A DNA stretch of 64,000 bases from Polyangiaceae bacterium. Its GTDB lineage: Bacteria > Myxococcota_A > Polyangia > Polyangiales > Polyangiaceae. Shown here piece by piece: positions 1 through 7,924 of this stretch. The stretch spans positions 227,522-291,521 of the forward strand of contig JADJYE010000035.1 of assembly GCA_016719945.1 (NCBI GenBank). The letters run 5' to 3'. The position numbers and the translations under genes are program-made. Position 1 is the first letter of the stretch. Each line of letters opens with the position of its first letter. The notes below the pieces were generated by a model, which saw nothing but the letters and a program-made list of their open reading frames with translations, ran no database searches and was not told where the DNA came from.

Positions 1-1213
1 GCTCGCCGTACCAGCGGCGGCGCGGCTCAGGGATGGTGACGCCGAGCCGACGGATCTCGTCGCACATCTCCTCGCCCACGTTGAGGCAGTCGGTGAGCTT
101 GCCTCCGAAGATGCTCACGTGAGCTCGCTCGCGGTCTACCTCGATGACGTGCTTGCGCGAGAGGGTCATCCAGTCGCCGGCGTTCGTTGCCCCGCTCACG
201 GCGAGCGGCCGGACGCCGCAGCGCTCGGCGATGACGTCCGAGGCGTCGAGCGGCCGCGCGAGCTTGAGCCGCTTGTTGACGTTGTCGAGGACGAAGCGCC
301 GGTCTTCGTCGGTGACGCGCGTCGACGGATCGGTGACCGCGGTGTCGGTGGTGCCCAGACAGCTGCGCGGACCCATCGGGATGACGAAGAACGGGCGACC
401 GTCGTCGGCGAAGAACGCGAGCACGCGGTCGTGGGGCGTGAGCCGATCGACCAGCAGGTGGATGCCCTTCGAGAAGGCGTGGCGCGTGCTGGTGGTCTGG
501 CCCGTGAGCGCGTTGTGCGCGTCGACGTACGGGCCGGCGGCGTTGACCAGGACCTTGGCCCGCACCACGAGCTCGCGGCCGCTCCGAACGTCGCGGACGG
601 GCACGACCCACAGGTCTGCTTCGCGGCGCCCGCCGGTCGACTCGACGTAGTTCACCGCGGCGCACCCGGCGTCGAGCGCTCGCTTGACGAACCCCCACAC
701 GAAGCGCGCGTCGTTGTCGTGGAGGTACGCGTCGGAGTATTCGAAGCCGCCGTCGCAGATCGTCTCGTCGACCAGCGGCTCCTCGGCCCTGAGCTCGCGG
801 ACGCTGAGGCGCCTCGGGCGCCGGGTGAAGAAGCCGCCGATCAGCCAGTACAGCCACGTGCCGATGACGAGCTTCCACAGGCCGTGCCGGAAGCCGCGCT
901 CGTGGGTCGCGAGGAAGCGGATCTCGCGCACCGTCGATGGGTAGCTCTCGATCAGGTGATTGCGCGATTTGCAGAGCTTGCGCACGAGCGACAGCTCGAA
1001 GCTCTCCATGTATTTGATGCCGCCCCACGCGAGGTTGGAGGACTGCTGGCTCGTGAAGCCGGCGAAGTCGCCCCGATCGATGAGCGCGACCTTCGCCCCG
1101 CGCGACGAGAGGCAGGCGGCGGTCACCGCGCCGTTGATCCCCGCGCCTACGACGAGCACGTCGAACGTGTCGCGTTCGAGCGCGTCGAGGCGGCTCTGCC
1201 GGAGCGACGTCAT
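1..1213 (-). CDS. glpD: FAD-dependent glycerol-3-phosphate dehydrogenase, C-terminus cut by window edge
   Basis: About 404 N-terminal residues are visible; the frame runs open off the left edge of the window. The N-terminus has an FAD dinucleotide-binding motif, VLVVGAGINGA, at about residues 19-29, then DRGDFAGFTSQQSSNLAWGG, the typical GlpD flavin-contact segment. Further on are NAAGPYVD, GTTDTAVTDP, RCGVRPL and FGGKLTDCLNVGEE, all typical of the GlpD/GlpA family. The enzyme oxidises sn-glycerol 3-phosphate to dihydroxyacetone phosphate and passes electrons to the quinone pool at the inner membrane. The ATG at 1213 is the natural start because the FAD motif follows directly. No glpK or glpF is visible. 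Other FAD-dependent oxidoreductases of the DAO family are possible but less likely. Confidence 0.9.
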   Translation of the reverse strand, partial: MTSLRQSRLDALERDTFDVLVVGAGINGAVTAACLSSRGAKVALIDRGDFAGFTSQQSSNLAWGGIKYMESFELSLVRKLCKSRNHLIESYPSTVREIRFLATHERGFRHGLWKLVIGTWLYWLIGGFFTRRPRRLSVRELRAEEPLVDETICDGGFEYSDAYLHDNDARFVWGFVKRALDAGCAAVNYVESTGGRREADLWVVPVRDVRSGRELVVRAKVLVNAAGPYVDAHNALTGQTTSTRHAFSKGIHLLVDRLTPHDRVLAFFADDGRPFFVIPMGPRSCLGTTDTAVTDPSTRVTDEDRRFVLDNVNKRLKLARPLDASDVIAERCGVRPLAVSGATNAGDWMTLSRKHVIEVDRERAHVSIFGGKLTDCLNVGEEMCDEIRRLGVTIPEPRRRWYGE

Positions 1214-1323
1214 TCGCGGTTACGACGCGGTGCGCTGGCGCCGAAGCCTGGGCAAGAGGGCCGCATGACGCACCCAGTCAAACCCCTTCGCCGACGGTCG
1301 TCAATCGCGTCGCGGGCCCGAGC

Positions 1324-1986
1324 CTATCGGGGCGCGAGCCGGCGCAGCTCGCTGAGCGCCGGTCGCATCGACTCGACGAGCTGGGCGGCTTCGTCGGCGT
1401 CGAAGCTGTGAGGATCGAGCTCGACGGTGACCGTCACCAAGCCCTTCTGAAAGACCGCGACGTGGACGAACGGTGAGGCGGCGGATGGGCCGGACATCCA
1501 CCCGGGCGCGTCTCTCTTGTCGTCGCGCGCGGACGACTTGCTGGGCTTGGCGATCGCGAGCAGACCGTCGTCTCCCACCCCGAGCGGCTCGAAGCGCTCG
1601 AAGCTCTGCCCGCGAAGCACGGCTATCGCGAGCTCGACCTGGCGCTCGTCGGGGCCGGCGTTCGCGAAGACCCGCAGTCTGGGCCTGCGGTCCTTTCCCG
1701 ACAGGGTGGCGTAACAGGCGCCCGGGGTAAGATCCGCGTCGCGCTCCCACTCGGCGTCGAGTCGTCGGGACTCGGCTGCCTCGAGCAGCTCGACGCAGGG
1801 CGACTGCTTGAGCAGCGCCTTGGCCCCGAGGATGACGAGCGCGACCAAGGCCGCGACGGCCGCGAGGCCGAGCAGACGCCGCCGCGACCGCGCCTTGATC
1901 TCCTGGAGATCGCGGGCCGCGAGCCGCCGCTCGAGGTGCTCGAAGTCGGTGTCGAGCGGGTCGGCAGGGGGAGGGGGGGCCGCCAC
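1324..1986 (-). CDS. Hypothetical single-pass membrane protein
   Basis: A 220-residue protein starting with GTG. Residues 1-35 are a charged cytoplasmic-type N-terminus, MAAPPPPADPLDTDFEHLE onward, with an Arg cluster (KARSRRR). One transmembrane segment follows at about 38-57 (LLGLAAVAALVALVILGAK), and then a periplasmic domain of about 160 residues. That domain contains two Cys (SPCVEL, GACYAT) that could form a disulfide and resembles no family I recognise. It lies 110 bases downstream of, and is divergent from, the ECF sigma factor gene, with only 71 bases between their starts. The two may therefore share a promoter region. The function is unknown. The coding call rests on strong third-position GC bias and the clean membrane topology. 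Confidence 0.72.
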   Translation of the reverse strand: MAAPPPPADPLDTDFEHLERRLAARDLQEIKARSRRRLLGLAAVAALVALVILGAKALLKQSPCVELLEAAESRRLDAEWERDADLTPGACYATLSGKDRRPRLRVFANAGPDERQVELAIAVLRGQSFERFEPLGVGDDGLLAIAKPSKSSARDDKRDAPGWMSGPSAASPFVHVAVFQKGLVTVTVELDPHSFDADEAAQLVESMRPALSELRRLAPR

Positions 1987-2057
1987 GGGAAGAATCTTGT
2001 TACGGTCGCGACACCTCCGGCAAGGCCGGTGACATAGAGGGGCGAGGGACCGTCAGG

Positions 2058-2672
2058 ATGGCACGACCCAACGAGGGCGAGGAGGAGCCCGGCGCGCTGC
2101 TCCGCGCCGTGGCCCAGGGAGATGCGTCCGCGTTGAGACGCTTCTACGAGGCGTGCGTCGACGCGCTGTACACGTTCGTCTTCTACCGGGTCGGCAAGGA
2201 CCCGGCCCTGGCAGAGGACGTCGTGCAGGAGACCTTCCTCGCCGCGATGCAGCGGCACGGCGACTTCGACGCGGATCGGGGGACGCTGCGTGGCTGGGTG
2301 TGCCAGCTCTCTCGGAACGTCATCCGCTCGCACCTCAAGGCGCACCGCCGCCACGCGGAGATCGACATGTGGGACCGCGTAGATCACAAGCTCGTCACCG
2401 CCTTCGAGCGGATGGAGCGCGAGGCGCTCGCGGACGACGTCCTCGAGCAGCGTGAGGTGCAGGACCTCGTGCACATGGCGATGGGACACCTCGCCGATCA
2501 CCACCGGCGCCTGCTCGAGCGCAAGTACCTCGAGGACGCGACGCTCGCCGATCTGTCGGTCGAGCTCGGCGTCAGCGAGGACGCCGTGAAGTCCATGCTC
2601 GCGCGAGCCCGTCGCGCGTTTCGAGAGGCGTTCCAGACCCTGGGTCGCTCGCTGTCGGAGGCGGAGTCATGA
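2058..2672 (+). CDS. ECF-type RNA polymerase sigma factor
   Basis: A 204-residue sigma-70 family protein of ECF size. Region 2 spans about residues 24-95 (ALRRFYEACVDALYTFVFYR, then EDVVQETFLAAM and GWVCQLSRNVIRSHLK). Region 4, about 140-195, has a helix-turn-helix, TLADLSVELGVSEDAVKSML. It directs RNA polymerase to a small regulon. Its stop codon overlaps the start of the next gene (ATGA at 2669-2672), a FecR-domain protein, so the two are almost certainly co-translated as a sigma/anti-sigma pair. The divergent small membrane protein gene starts only 71 bases away, so the sigma factor may control both directions. The regulon cannot be read from this window. Confidence 0.93.
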   Translation: MARPNEGEEEPGALLRAVAQGDASALRRFYEACVDALYTFVFYRVGKDPALAEDVVQETFLAAMQRHGDFDADRGTLRGWVCQLSRNVIRSHLKAHRRHAEIDMWDRVDHKLVTAFERMEREALADDVLEQREVQDLVHMAMGHLADHHRRLLERKYLEDATLADLSVELGVSEDAVKSMLARARRAFREAFQTLGRSLSEAES

Positions 2673-5600
2673 AGCGCGAAGAGGTCGATCACGAGGAGGG
2701 CAACGTGCGCAGGCTGCTGCGGCAGACCGAGGCGGCGCCGAGGATGAGCGGCGAGGCGCGCGAGCGCGTGCTCGAGCAGCTGCTCGCGTCGCAGGCGCGG
2801 CGGGCCTCCCGCCCGGGGCTCCTTCGCCGGCTCGCGCCCCGCGTGACGCCGCGGCGCGCGGGCGCGGCGCTGGGCGTGCTCGCCCTCGCCGCAGGGGCGG
2901 CGCTGATGTTGCGGACCGCGGCGCCGGTGGACGGGCCGCGGGTGTACGAGAACCTCGGCCCGGGCCCGAAGGCCATCGCGCTCAGCGACGGGACGCAGGT
3001 CGTGCTCGACGTTGGCGCGAAGCTCGTCGAGCGGGGCGCGCGGCGCGTGCTGTTGGAGCGAGGCCAAGCGATCTTCGACGTCAAGGGTCGCGCGGGGCGC
3101 TTCGATCTCGAGCTCCCTCAGGGGCGCGCCTCGGCGGAGGGCACGCGGTTCCTCGCGAGCAACGGCGCGCAAGGCGCGACCATCGCGGTCGCGAAGGGGC
3201 GCGTCTCGGTGGCGAACGCCCTCGGTCAGACGGGCTTGCTCCACGCCGGGGAGCAGAGCGTGCTGAGCACGAGCGCCGCGCCGTCGGCCGAGGCGGCGCC
3301 CCGCGTCTCGCACCTGTTCGCGTTCGCTCGAGCGACGGAGGCGCCGGCCTCACCGAACGCGCCTCGAAAGAAGGGCACGCTCGTGGGGCGAGACCCGCGC
3401 TGGTCGACGGAGGAGCCGCTCGATCTGCGTGGGTTCGAGGTCGACGTCCACGTCGAGGACGGGGTCGCGCGCACCACCGTCGATCAGACCTATTTCAATC
3501 CGCGCTCGCGGCAGCTCGAAGGGATCTACGCGTTCCCCGTGCCCGAGGGGGCGGCGCTGTCCAGGTTGGCGATGTACGTCGACGGTTCGCTGATGGAGGG
3601 GGCGATCGTCGAGCGGGATCGCGGCCGCGACATCTACGAGGGGATCGTCGAGGCGCGCCGCGACCCGGCGCTGCTCGAGTGGATGAGCGGAAACACGTTC
3701 CGCATGCGCGTGTTCCCGCTGCCGGCGCGCTCCGAGAAGCGGATCTTCATGTCGTACACGCGGCCGCTCGAGCACCTGTACGGCGTCGATCGCTTGACGG
3801 TTCCCATCCCCAACGTCGATCAGCGCGCGGCGAGCGTGAGGTTCAACGTGCGCGTCGTCGGCGGTGCAGACATGGTGATCGCCTCGCCGAGCCACGAGGT
3901 GTCGCGCGCGGTGGACGGCAAGGACGCGGTGGTGTCGCTCGAGGCGCGCGACCAGGAGATCGGTCAAGACCTCGTCTTGACGATGGAGCCACGGAGCAAG
4001 GTCTCCGACGTCGCGCGCTCCTTCGAGGACGGCGACGGGCGCTACGTGATGGTGAGGCACGAGCCGGACGTGCGGGCGATCGCGCGGGCGGAGGCGGGCG
4101 AGGGGCCGCTCCGGAGACAAGGGCCTCGCCGCGTCGCGGTGCTCTTCGACGTGAGCGCGTCGCGCGGCGCCGAGGACCTCGACGCCCAGGCGCGCTTCGT
4201 GGATGGGCTGATCGACTCACTGGACGAAGAGGACGAGGTCGCGTTCGTCACGGTCGGCTACCAGGCCGACGTGATGCCGGGCGGCCTGGTGCCCGTGGGG
4301 CAGCTCGATCGCGATCGCGTGGGGGCGTTCTTGAGCGCGAGGGCCGAAGGGGTCGGCTCGACGCGCATCGACCTCGCGCTGAAGAGGGCGGTCGACCTGG
4401 TCGAGGGGGCGACGGGCGAGCGCGAGATCGTCTACATCGGGGACGGCGTCGTGAGCGCACCCTCGGCGCTCGGCGGCCCGAGCACGCCCGATCTGGCCTC
4501 GATCGTGAGGGGCCGAGGGCGGTTCTTGGGGGTCGCGATCGGCGACTCGGTCGACCACGGGCTCTTGGGGTCACTCGCCGACGCGACGGACGGGTGGGTG
4601 ATCGACGTCGGAGAGGAGGAAGACCTCGCGCACAGGGCGTTCGACCTCGTGGCCTCGACCTACACGCCGTGTATCACGGGCCTCGCCGCAGACGTCGTCG
4701 GCGCCGATGGCAAGCCCATCGAGGGAGCCATCGCCGTGCCGGTCTCGCGGCGCCTGTGCGACGGAGAGCGCCTCGACGTGGTCGCTCGAGCCGCGAAGAC
4801 GGGCGCGGCGCCGTACGCCGTGAAGGTCCGCGGGCGCATGGGCGCCGAGTCGTGGGAGCGAGAGCTGCCGCTCTCCGGCGCGGGGGCGGGGGCGGCCTAC
4901 CTGCCCAGGCTGTTCGCCGAGCGTCGCGTCGCGTCGCTCCTGGCGCATGAGCCGCCCGGGCCGGGTCGCGCAGAGTCTCCGAACGCCAAGGAGATCACCG
5001 CGCTGGCGAAGCGGCACTTCCTCGTCACGCCGTTCACCTCTCTGCTCGTGCTCGAGAACGACGCGATGTACAAGGAGTTCGGCGTCGAGAAGAAGAACGC
5101 GGAGGGCTGGGCGCTGTACGCCGCACCCGAGCGCATCGACGTCAAGGTCGAGTCGCTCGCAGTGACCGCGGGCGCGAGCGCCAGCTGGGACCTCGTCGAG
5201 CGAAGCCCGCTGCAGCTCTTCTACGACCACCGCGGCAGCAGCGGAGACCTCGGCGGGCTGGGGCTGATCGGCACCATCGGCCACGGTGATTTCAGGAACC
5301 TGCGCTTGTCAGGCAGGGGCGAGGGCGGGGGCGGCAGAGGGCAAGGCTTTGGCAGCGGCAGCGGTCGGCTCGGCGGCGCCCACCGCGAGCGCGCCGATGT
5401 TCCGCGCAAGGTCACGACCCGCTCGCTCCTCTCGGAGGGGGCCAAGAAGCGGCGCGGACCGAGCGTGATGACGGGAGCGGAGGCGCGGACCGTCGCGGCG
5501 TCCGACTCGCTCGACGCGCTGTTGCCCATGGCGCAGGTCGCGGCGGGCGGCGCCGTAGGTCGCGAGACCGACTGGCTGGCGAGCGCGTTCGCCGGCGAGC

Positions 5601-7912
5601 AGCTCATGCGCTACCGCTACGCGGCAGACGACTCGCTGAGCGATCTCACCGCGCACGTGCCTTCGTTGTTCGCGCTCGACGTCGACTCGATCGCGGATCT
5701 GGTGGCGGTGCGCAGCCAGCCCGGCTTCGTCGACGAGGCGGCGAAGGTGCGCCTCGCCGCGGCGCGCGCCGCGGCGCCCGTGTTCGTGACGGCAGAGCGT
5801 GGGAGCTTCGAGGTCCGCGCTGGCGGCGTGACGCTCTCGCGCACTTTGCCCACGTCTCTCGTCGAGGTCGGGGCGCTCGAGGGCGGAGCGCTCTCCTTCG
5901 AATACGAGCAGCTCGGGCTGAAGACGACCCGCGATATCGGCGGCGCGTCCGCGTGGTGGCTCGCCTCGGAGGCGCCTTGGGTGCCGCCGGTGGCCGCTTC
6001 CCTCGAGGGGCTCGTGGTCGAGCCGATGGGCACGAACGGGGTGCGCGTGCGTGCGCCTCGGTCCGCTGGATCTGCGGTGCTGCCCGATCTCGAGCTCACG
6101 TTCGACGGACAGGGTCGGGTCTCGGTCGTGGCTCACGTGCGCGGAGCGGAGCGCCTCGAGACGACCCTGCGTTATCTCGGCGAGGTCGTGGAGGTCACGC
6201 GACCTGCAGGACAGGTCGAGGTGTACCGGGTGGCGTCGAAGGGGAGCGTGGCGCGCGCGTCGAGTCCCCTGGTCGAGGTCGAGATGCCGCTGTCGAACCC
6301 GGGGCGGTGGACCGAGATCGCGGACGATCCGTCGAGCCCGACCGCGGAGGTGTCGCGGGCGCATCGGCAGCTGCTCGCCACGTACGCGGCGCTCGAGGAC
6401 GACTCGAAGCTCGCGGCGCACCTGGCGGCGCTGAAGAAGGCTGCGGGAAGGCTCGAGCGAGGCGACGTCGCGCTCGCGAGCGGGGCCTTCCGCTCGTACA
6501 GGGACCTTCGGCAGCTGTTGGAGGATCTCCCCAAGACCGACGGGGTGCAGGCTTACCTGCGCGCGCTGTCGGCGCCGGCGCCGGCGAAGCCGCTCGACGA
6601 GGCGGCCAAGGATCACGGTGGGACCCTCGTGGGGATGATGGCGATGTTCAGCGGGGTGCTGGTCGAGGCGGGGCGAACCGGGGCGACCAAGGCAGTGGTC
6701 TCGCGGGTGTCGGCGCTCAACCGTGAGTACCCGGAGGCGCGCTTCTTCCGCTACGCCGCGGTGCGCACCGCCGCCGACCACCTCGGCTGGCAGGAGGACG
6801 GCCGCCTCGCGGTCAAGCTGTGGGACACGTTGAGCTCGGATCACGTGCTCAAGCCCATCGCTGATCGGCAGATCGCCTCGCGGCTCCAGTACGGCGATGA
6901 CAAGGAGGCAGCGGCGAGGGCGCTGTTGGCGATGGATGGTGCGATCGCCCGGGGCATCCCCTTCACCGTCGACTGGAGCCTGAGCTACGCGATCTCGCGG
7001 GGGCGCGGGAGCGCGGCGCTCGATCTCGCGATCTCGCGCTGGCGACGCGCGATCTCCGAGCGCGGCACGGCGCGGCAGGTGCTCGGGCTCGTGCGGACGC
7101 TGACCGACCCGTATGGCCCGATGCGCGGCGCTTCCGCGGACCTCAGCGGCGCCTTGCGACGGCTCTCGGACGCTCCGGACACCGACGAGTCGGTGAGGAT
7201 CTCGATCGCGGCGCAGCTGTTGAACGGGGGGCGCGTGGCGGAGGCGAAGCAGGTCGTGTCGCCTCTGCTCGAGGGCCCCTCGCCGCGCCCGATCGCGCTC
7301 GAGCTCTCGGTCCTGCTCGCCGAGAAGGAGGGGGATCTCGAGCGGGCGGCGCGTGAGCTCGATCGCCTGATCGTGGTGACCGAAGGCGACTCGCTCGACC
7401 TATCGATCGTCAGAGAGTGGTACCGCAGCCTGGTTCAGCTCCACATGCGCCGCGCGGGTCTCACCACGGGCAACGCCGCGGACCACGCGATCGAGCAGGC
7501 GCTCGGCGTGGCCGCCCGCTGGCGCAAAGAGGACCCCGACAACGTGGAGATCGACGAGCAGGTCGCGACCTCTCTCTTCGCGATGGGTCGACCCGACGAC
7601 GCCAAGAGACACCTCTCGTCGATCGTCGAGCGCCGTCCAGCCGAGGGGATCGCGTGGAGCCGCGTGGCGACCGTGCTGCAGCGCGAGGGGGAGCTCGATG
7701 GCGCGCTCGAGACCTGGTCCGAGGCGGTGCGTGTCGAGCCGACCAACCCGACCTGGCTGCTCTCGCAGGCCGAGGCGCTTCTCGCGCGCGGGGCCTCCGG
7801 CGACAAGGAGCAGGCGCGCTCGCTGCTGTCGAAGATCCAAGACGGCAAGTGGCAGGACCGCTTCCAGAACGTCCGCTACGAGGCTCAGCGCGCGCTCGAC
7901 GGCGCGCGCTGA
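2669..7912 (+). CDS. FecR-VIT-VWA-TPR giant membrane protein, probable anti-sigma regulator
   Basis: A 1747-residue protein. Residues 1-65 are a basic cytoplasmic segment of the kind that could hold a sigma factor. A transmembrane helix follows at about 66-84. A FecR-like domain covers about 91-197 (RVLLERGQAIFDV, PQGRASAEGTRF, LLHAGEQSV). A VIT domain lies at about 236-440 (DQTYFNPRSRQLEGIYAFPV). A von Willebrand A domain at about 487-664 has a MIDAS-type DVSAS, a GST threonine and GDGV. A Gly-rich hinge lies around 884-902, and the last ~250 residues look like TPR repeats. FecR proteins normally tune ECF sigma factors, and the ATGA overlap with the ECF gene supports this. VIT-VWA modules usually bind partners outside the cytoplasm. 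Fusing all of these into one protein is unusual. The ligand is unknown. Confidence 0.9.
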   Translation: MKREEVDHEEGNVRRLLRQTEAAPRMSGEARERVLEQLLASQARRASRPGLLRRLAPRVTPRRAGAALGVLALAAGAALMLRTAAPVDGPRVYENLGPGPKAIALSDGTQVVLDVGAKLVERGARRVLLERGQAIFDVKGRAGRFDLELPQGRASAEGTRFLASNGAQGATIAVAKGRVSVANALGQTGLLHAGEQSVLSTSAAPSAEAAPRVSHLFAFARATEAPASPNAPRKKGTLVGRDPRWSTEEPLDLRGFEVDVHVEDGVARTTVDQTYFNPRSRQLEGIYAFPVPEGAALSRLAMYVDGSLMEGAIVERDRGRDIYEGIVEARRDPALLEWMSGNTFRMRVFPLPARSEKRIFMSYTRPLEHLYGVDRLTVPIPNVDQRAASVRFNVRVVGGADMVIASPSHEVSRAVDGKDAVVSLEARDQEIGQDLVLTMEPRSKVSDVARSFEDGDGRYVMVRHEPDVRAIARAEAGEGPLRRQGPRRVAVLFDVSASRGAEDLDAQARFVDGLIDSLDEEDEVAFVTVGYQADVMPGGLVPVGQLDRDRVGAFLSARAEGVGSTRIDLALKRAVDLVEGATGEREIVYIGDGVVSAPSALGGPSTPDLASIVRGRGRFLGVAIGDSVDHGLLGSLADATDGWVIDVGEEEDLAHRAFDLVASTYTPCITGLAADVVGADGKPIEGAIAVPVSRRLCDGERLDVVARAAKTGAAPYAVKVRGRMGAESWERELPLSGAGAGAAYLPRLFAERRVASLLAHEPPGPGRAESPNAKEITALAKRHFLVTPFTSLLVLENDAMYKEFGVEKKNAEGWALYAAPERIDVKVESLAVTAGASASWDLVERSPLQLFYDHRGSSGDLGGLGLIGTIGHGDFRNLRLSGRGEGGGGRGQGFGSGSGRLGGAHRERADVPRKVTTRSLLSEGAKKRRGPSVMTGAEARTVAASDSLDALLPMAQVAAGGAVGRETDWLASAFAGEQLMRYRYAADDSLSDLTAHVPSLFALDVDSIADLVAVRSQPGFVDEAAKVRLAAARAAAPVFVTAERGSFEVRAGGVTLSRTLPTSLVEVGALEGGALSFEYEQLGLKTTRDIGGASAWWLASEAPWVPPVAASLEGLVVEPMGTNGVRVRAPRSAGSAVLPDLELTFDGQGRVSVVAHVRGAERLETTLRYLGEVVEVTRPAGQVEVYRVASKGSVARASSPLVEVEMPLSNPGRWTEIADDPSSPTAEVSRAHRQLLATYAALEDDSKLAAHLAALKKAAGRLERGDVALASGAFRSYRDLRQLLEDLPKTDGVQAYLRALSAPAPAKPLDEAAKDHGGTLVGMMAMFSGVLVEAGRTGATKAVVSRVSALNREYPEARFFRYAAVRTAADHLGWQEDGRLAVKLWDTLSSDHVLKPIADRQIASRLQYGDDKEAAARALLAMDGAIARGIPFTVDWSLSYAISRGRGSAALDLAISRWRRAISERGTARQVLGLVRTLTDPYGPMRGASADLSGALRRLSDAPDTDESVRISIAAQLLNGGRVAEAKQVVSPLLEGPSPRPIALELSVLLAEKEGDLERAARELDRLIVVTEGDSLDLSIVREWYRSLVQLHMRRAGLTTGNAADHAIEQALGVAARWRKEDPDNVEIDEQVATSLFAMGRPDDAKRHLSSIVERRPAEGIAWSRVATVLQREGELDGALETWSEAVRVEPTNPTWLLSQAEALLARGASGDKEQARSLLSKIQDGKWQDRFQNVRYEAQRALDGAR

Positions 7913-7924
7913 GGTGGGCCAGGC

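Noticed and set aside
119..1411. Long plus-strand open frame over the GlpD gene
   Set aside because: It is antisense to a clear FAD dehydrogenase and is Arg/Val/Asp-rich low-information sequence caused by high GC.
5309..6844. 511-codon minus-strand frame inside the FecR-VIT-VWA gene
   Set aside because: Antisense shadow with repetitive Arg/His/Leu composition; the plus strand encodes TPR-rich protein with strong codon bias.
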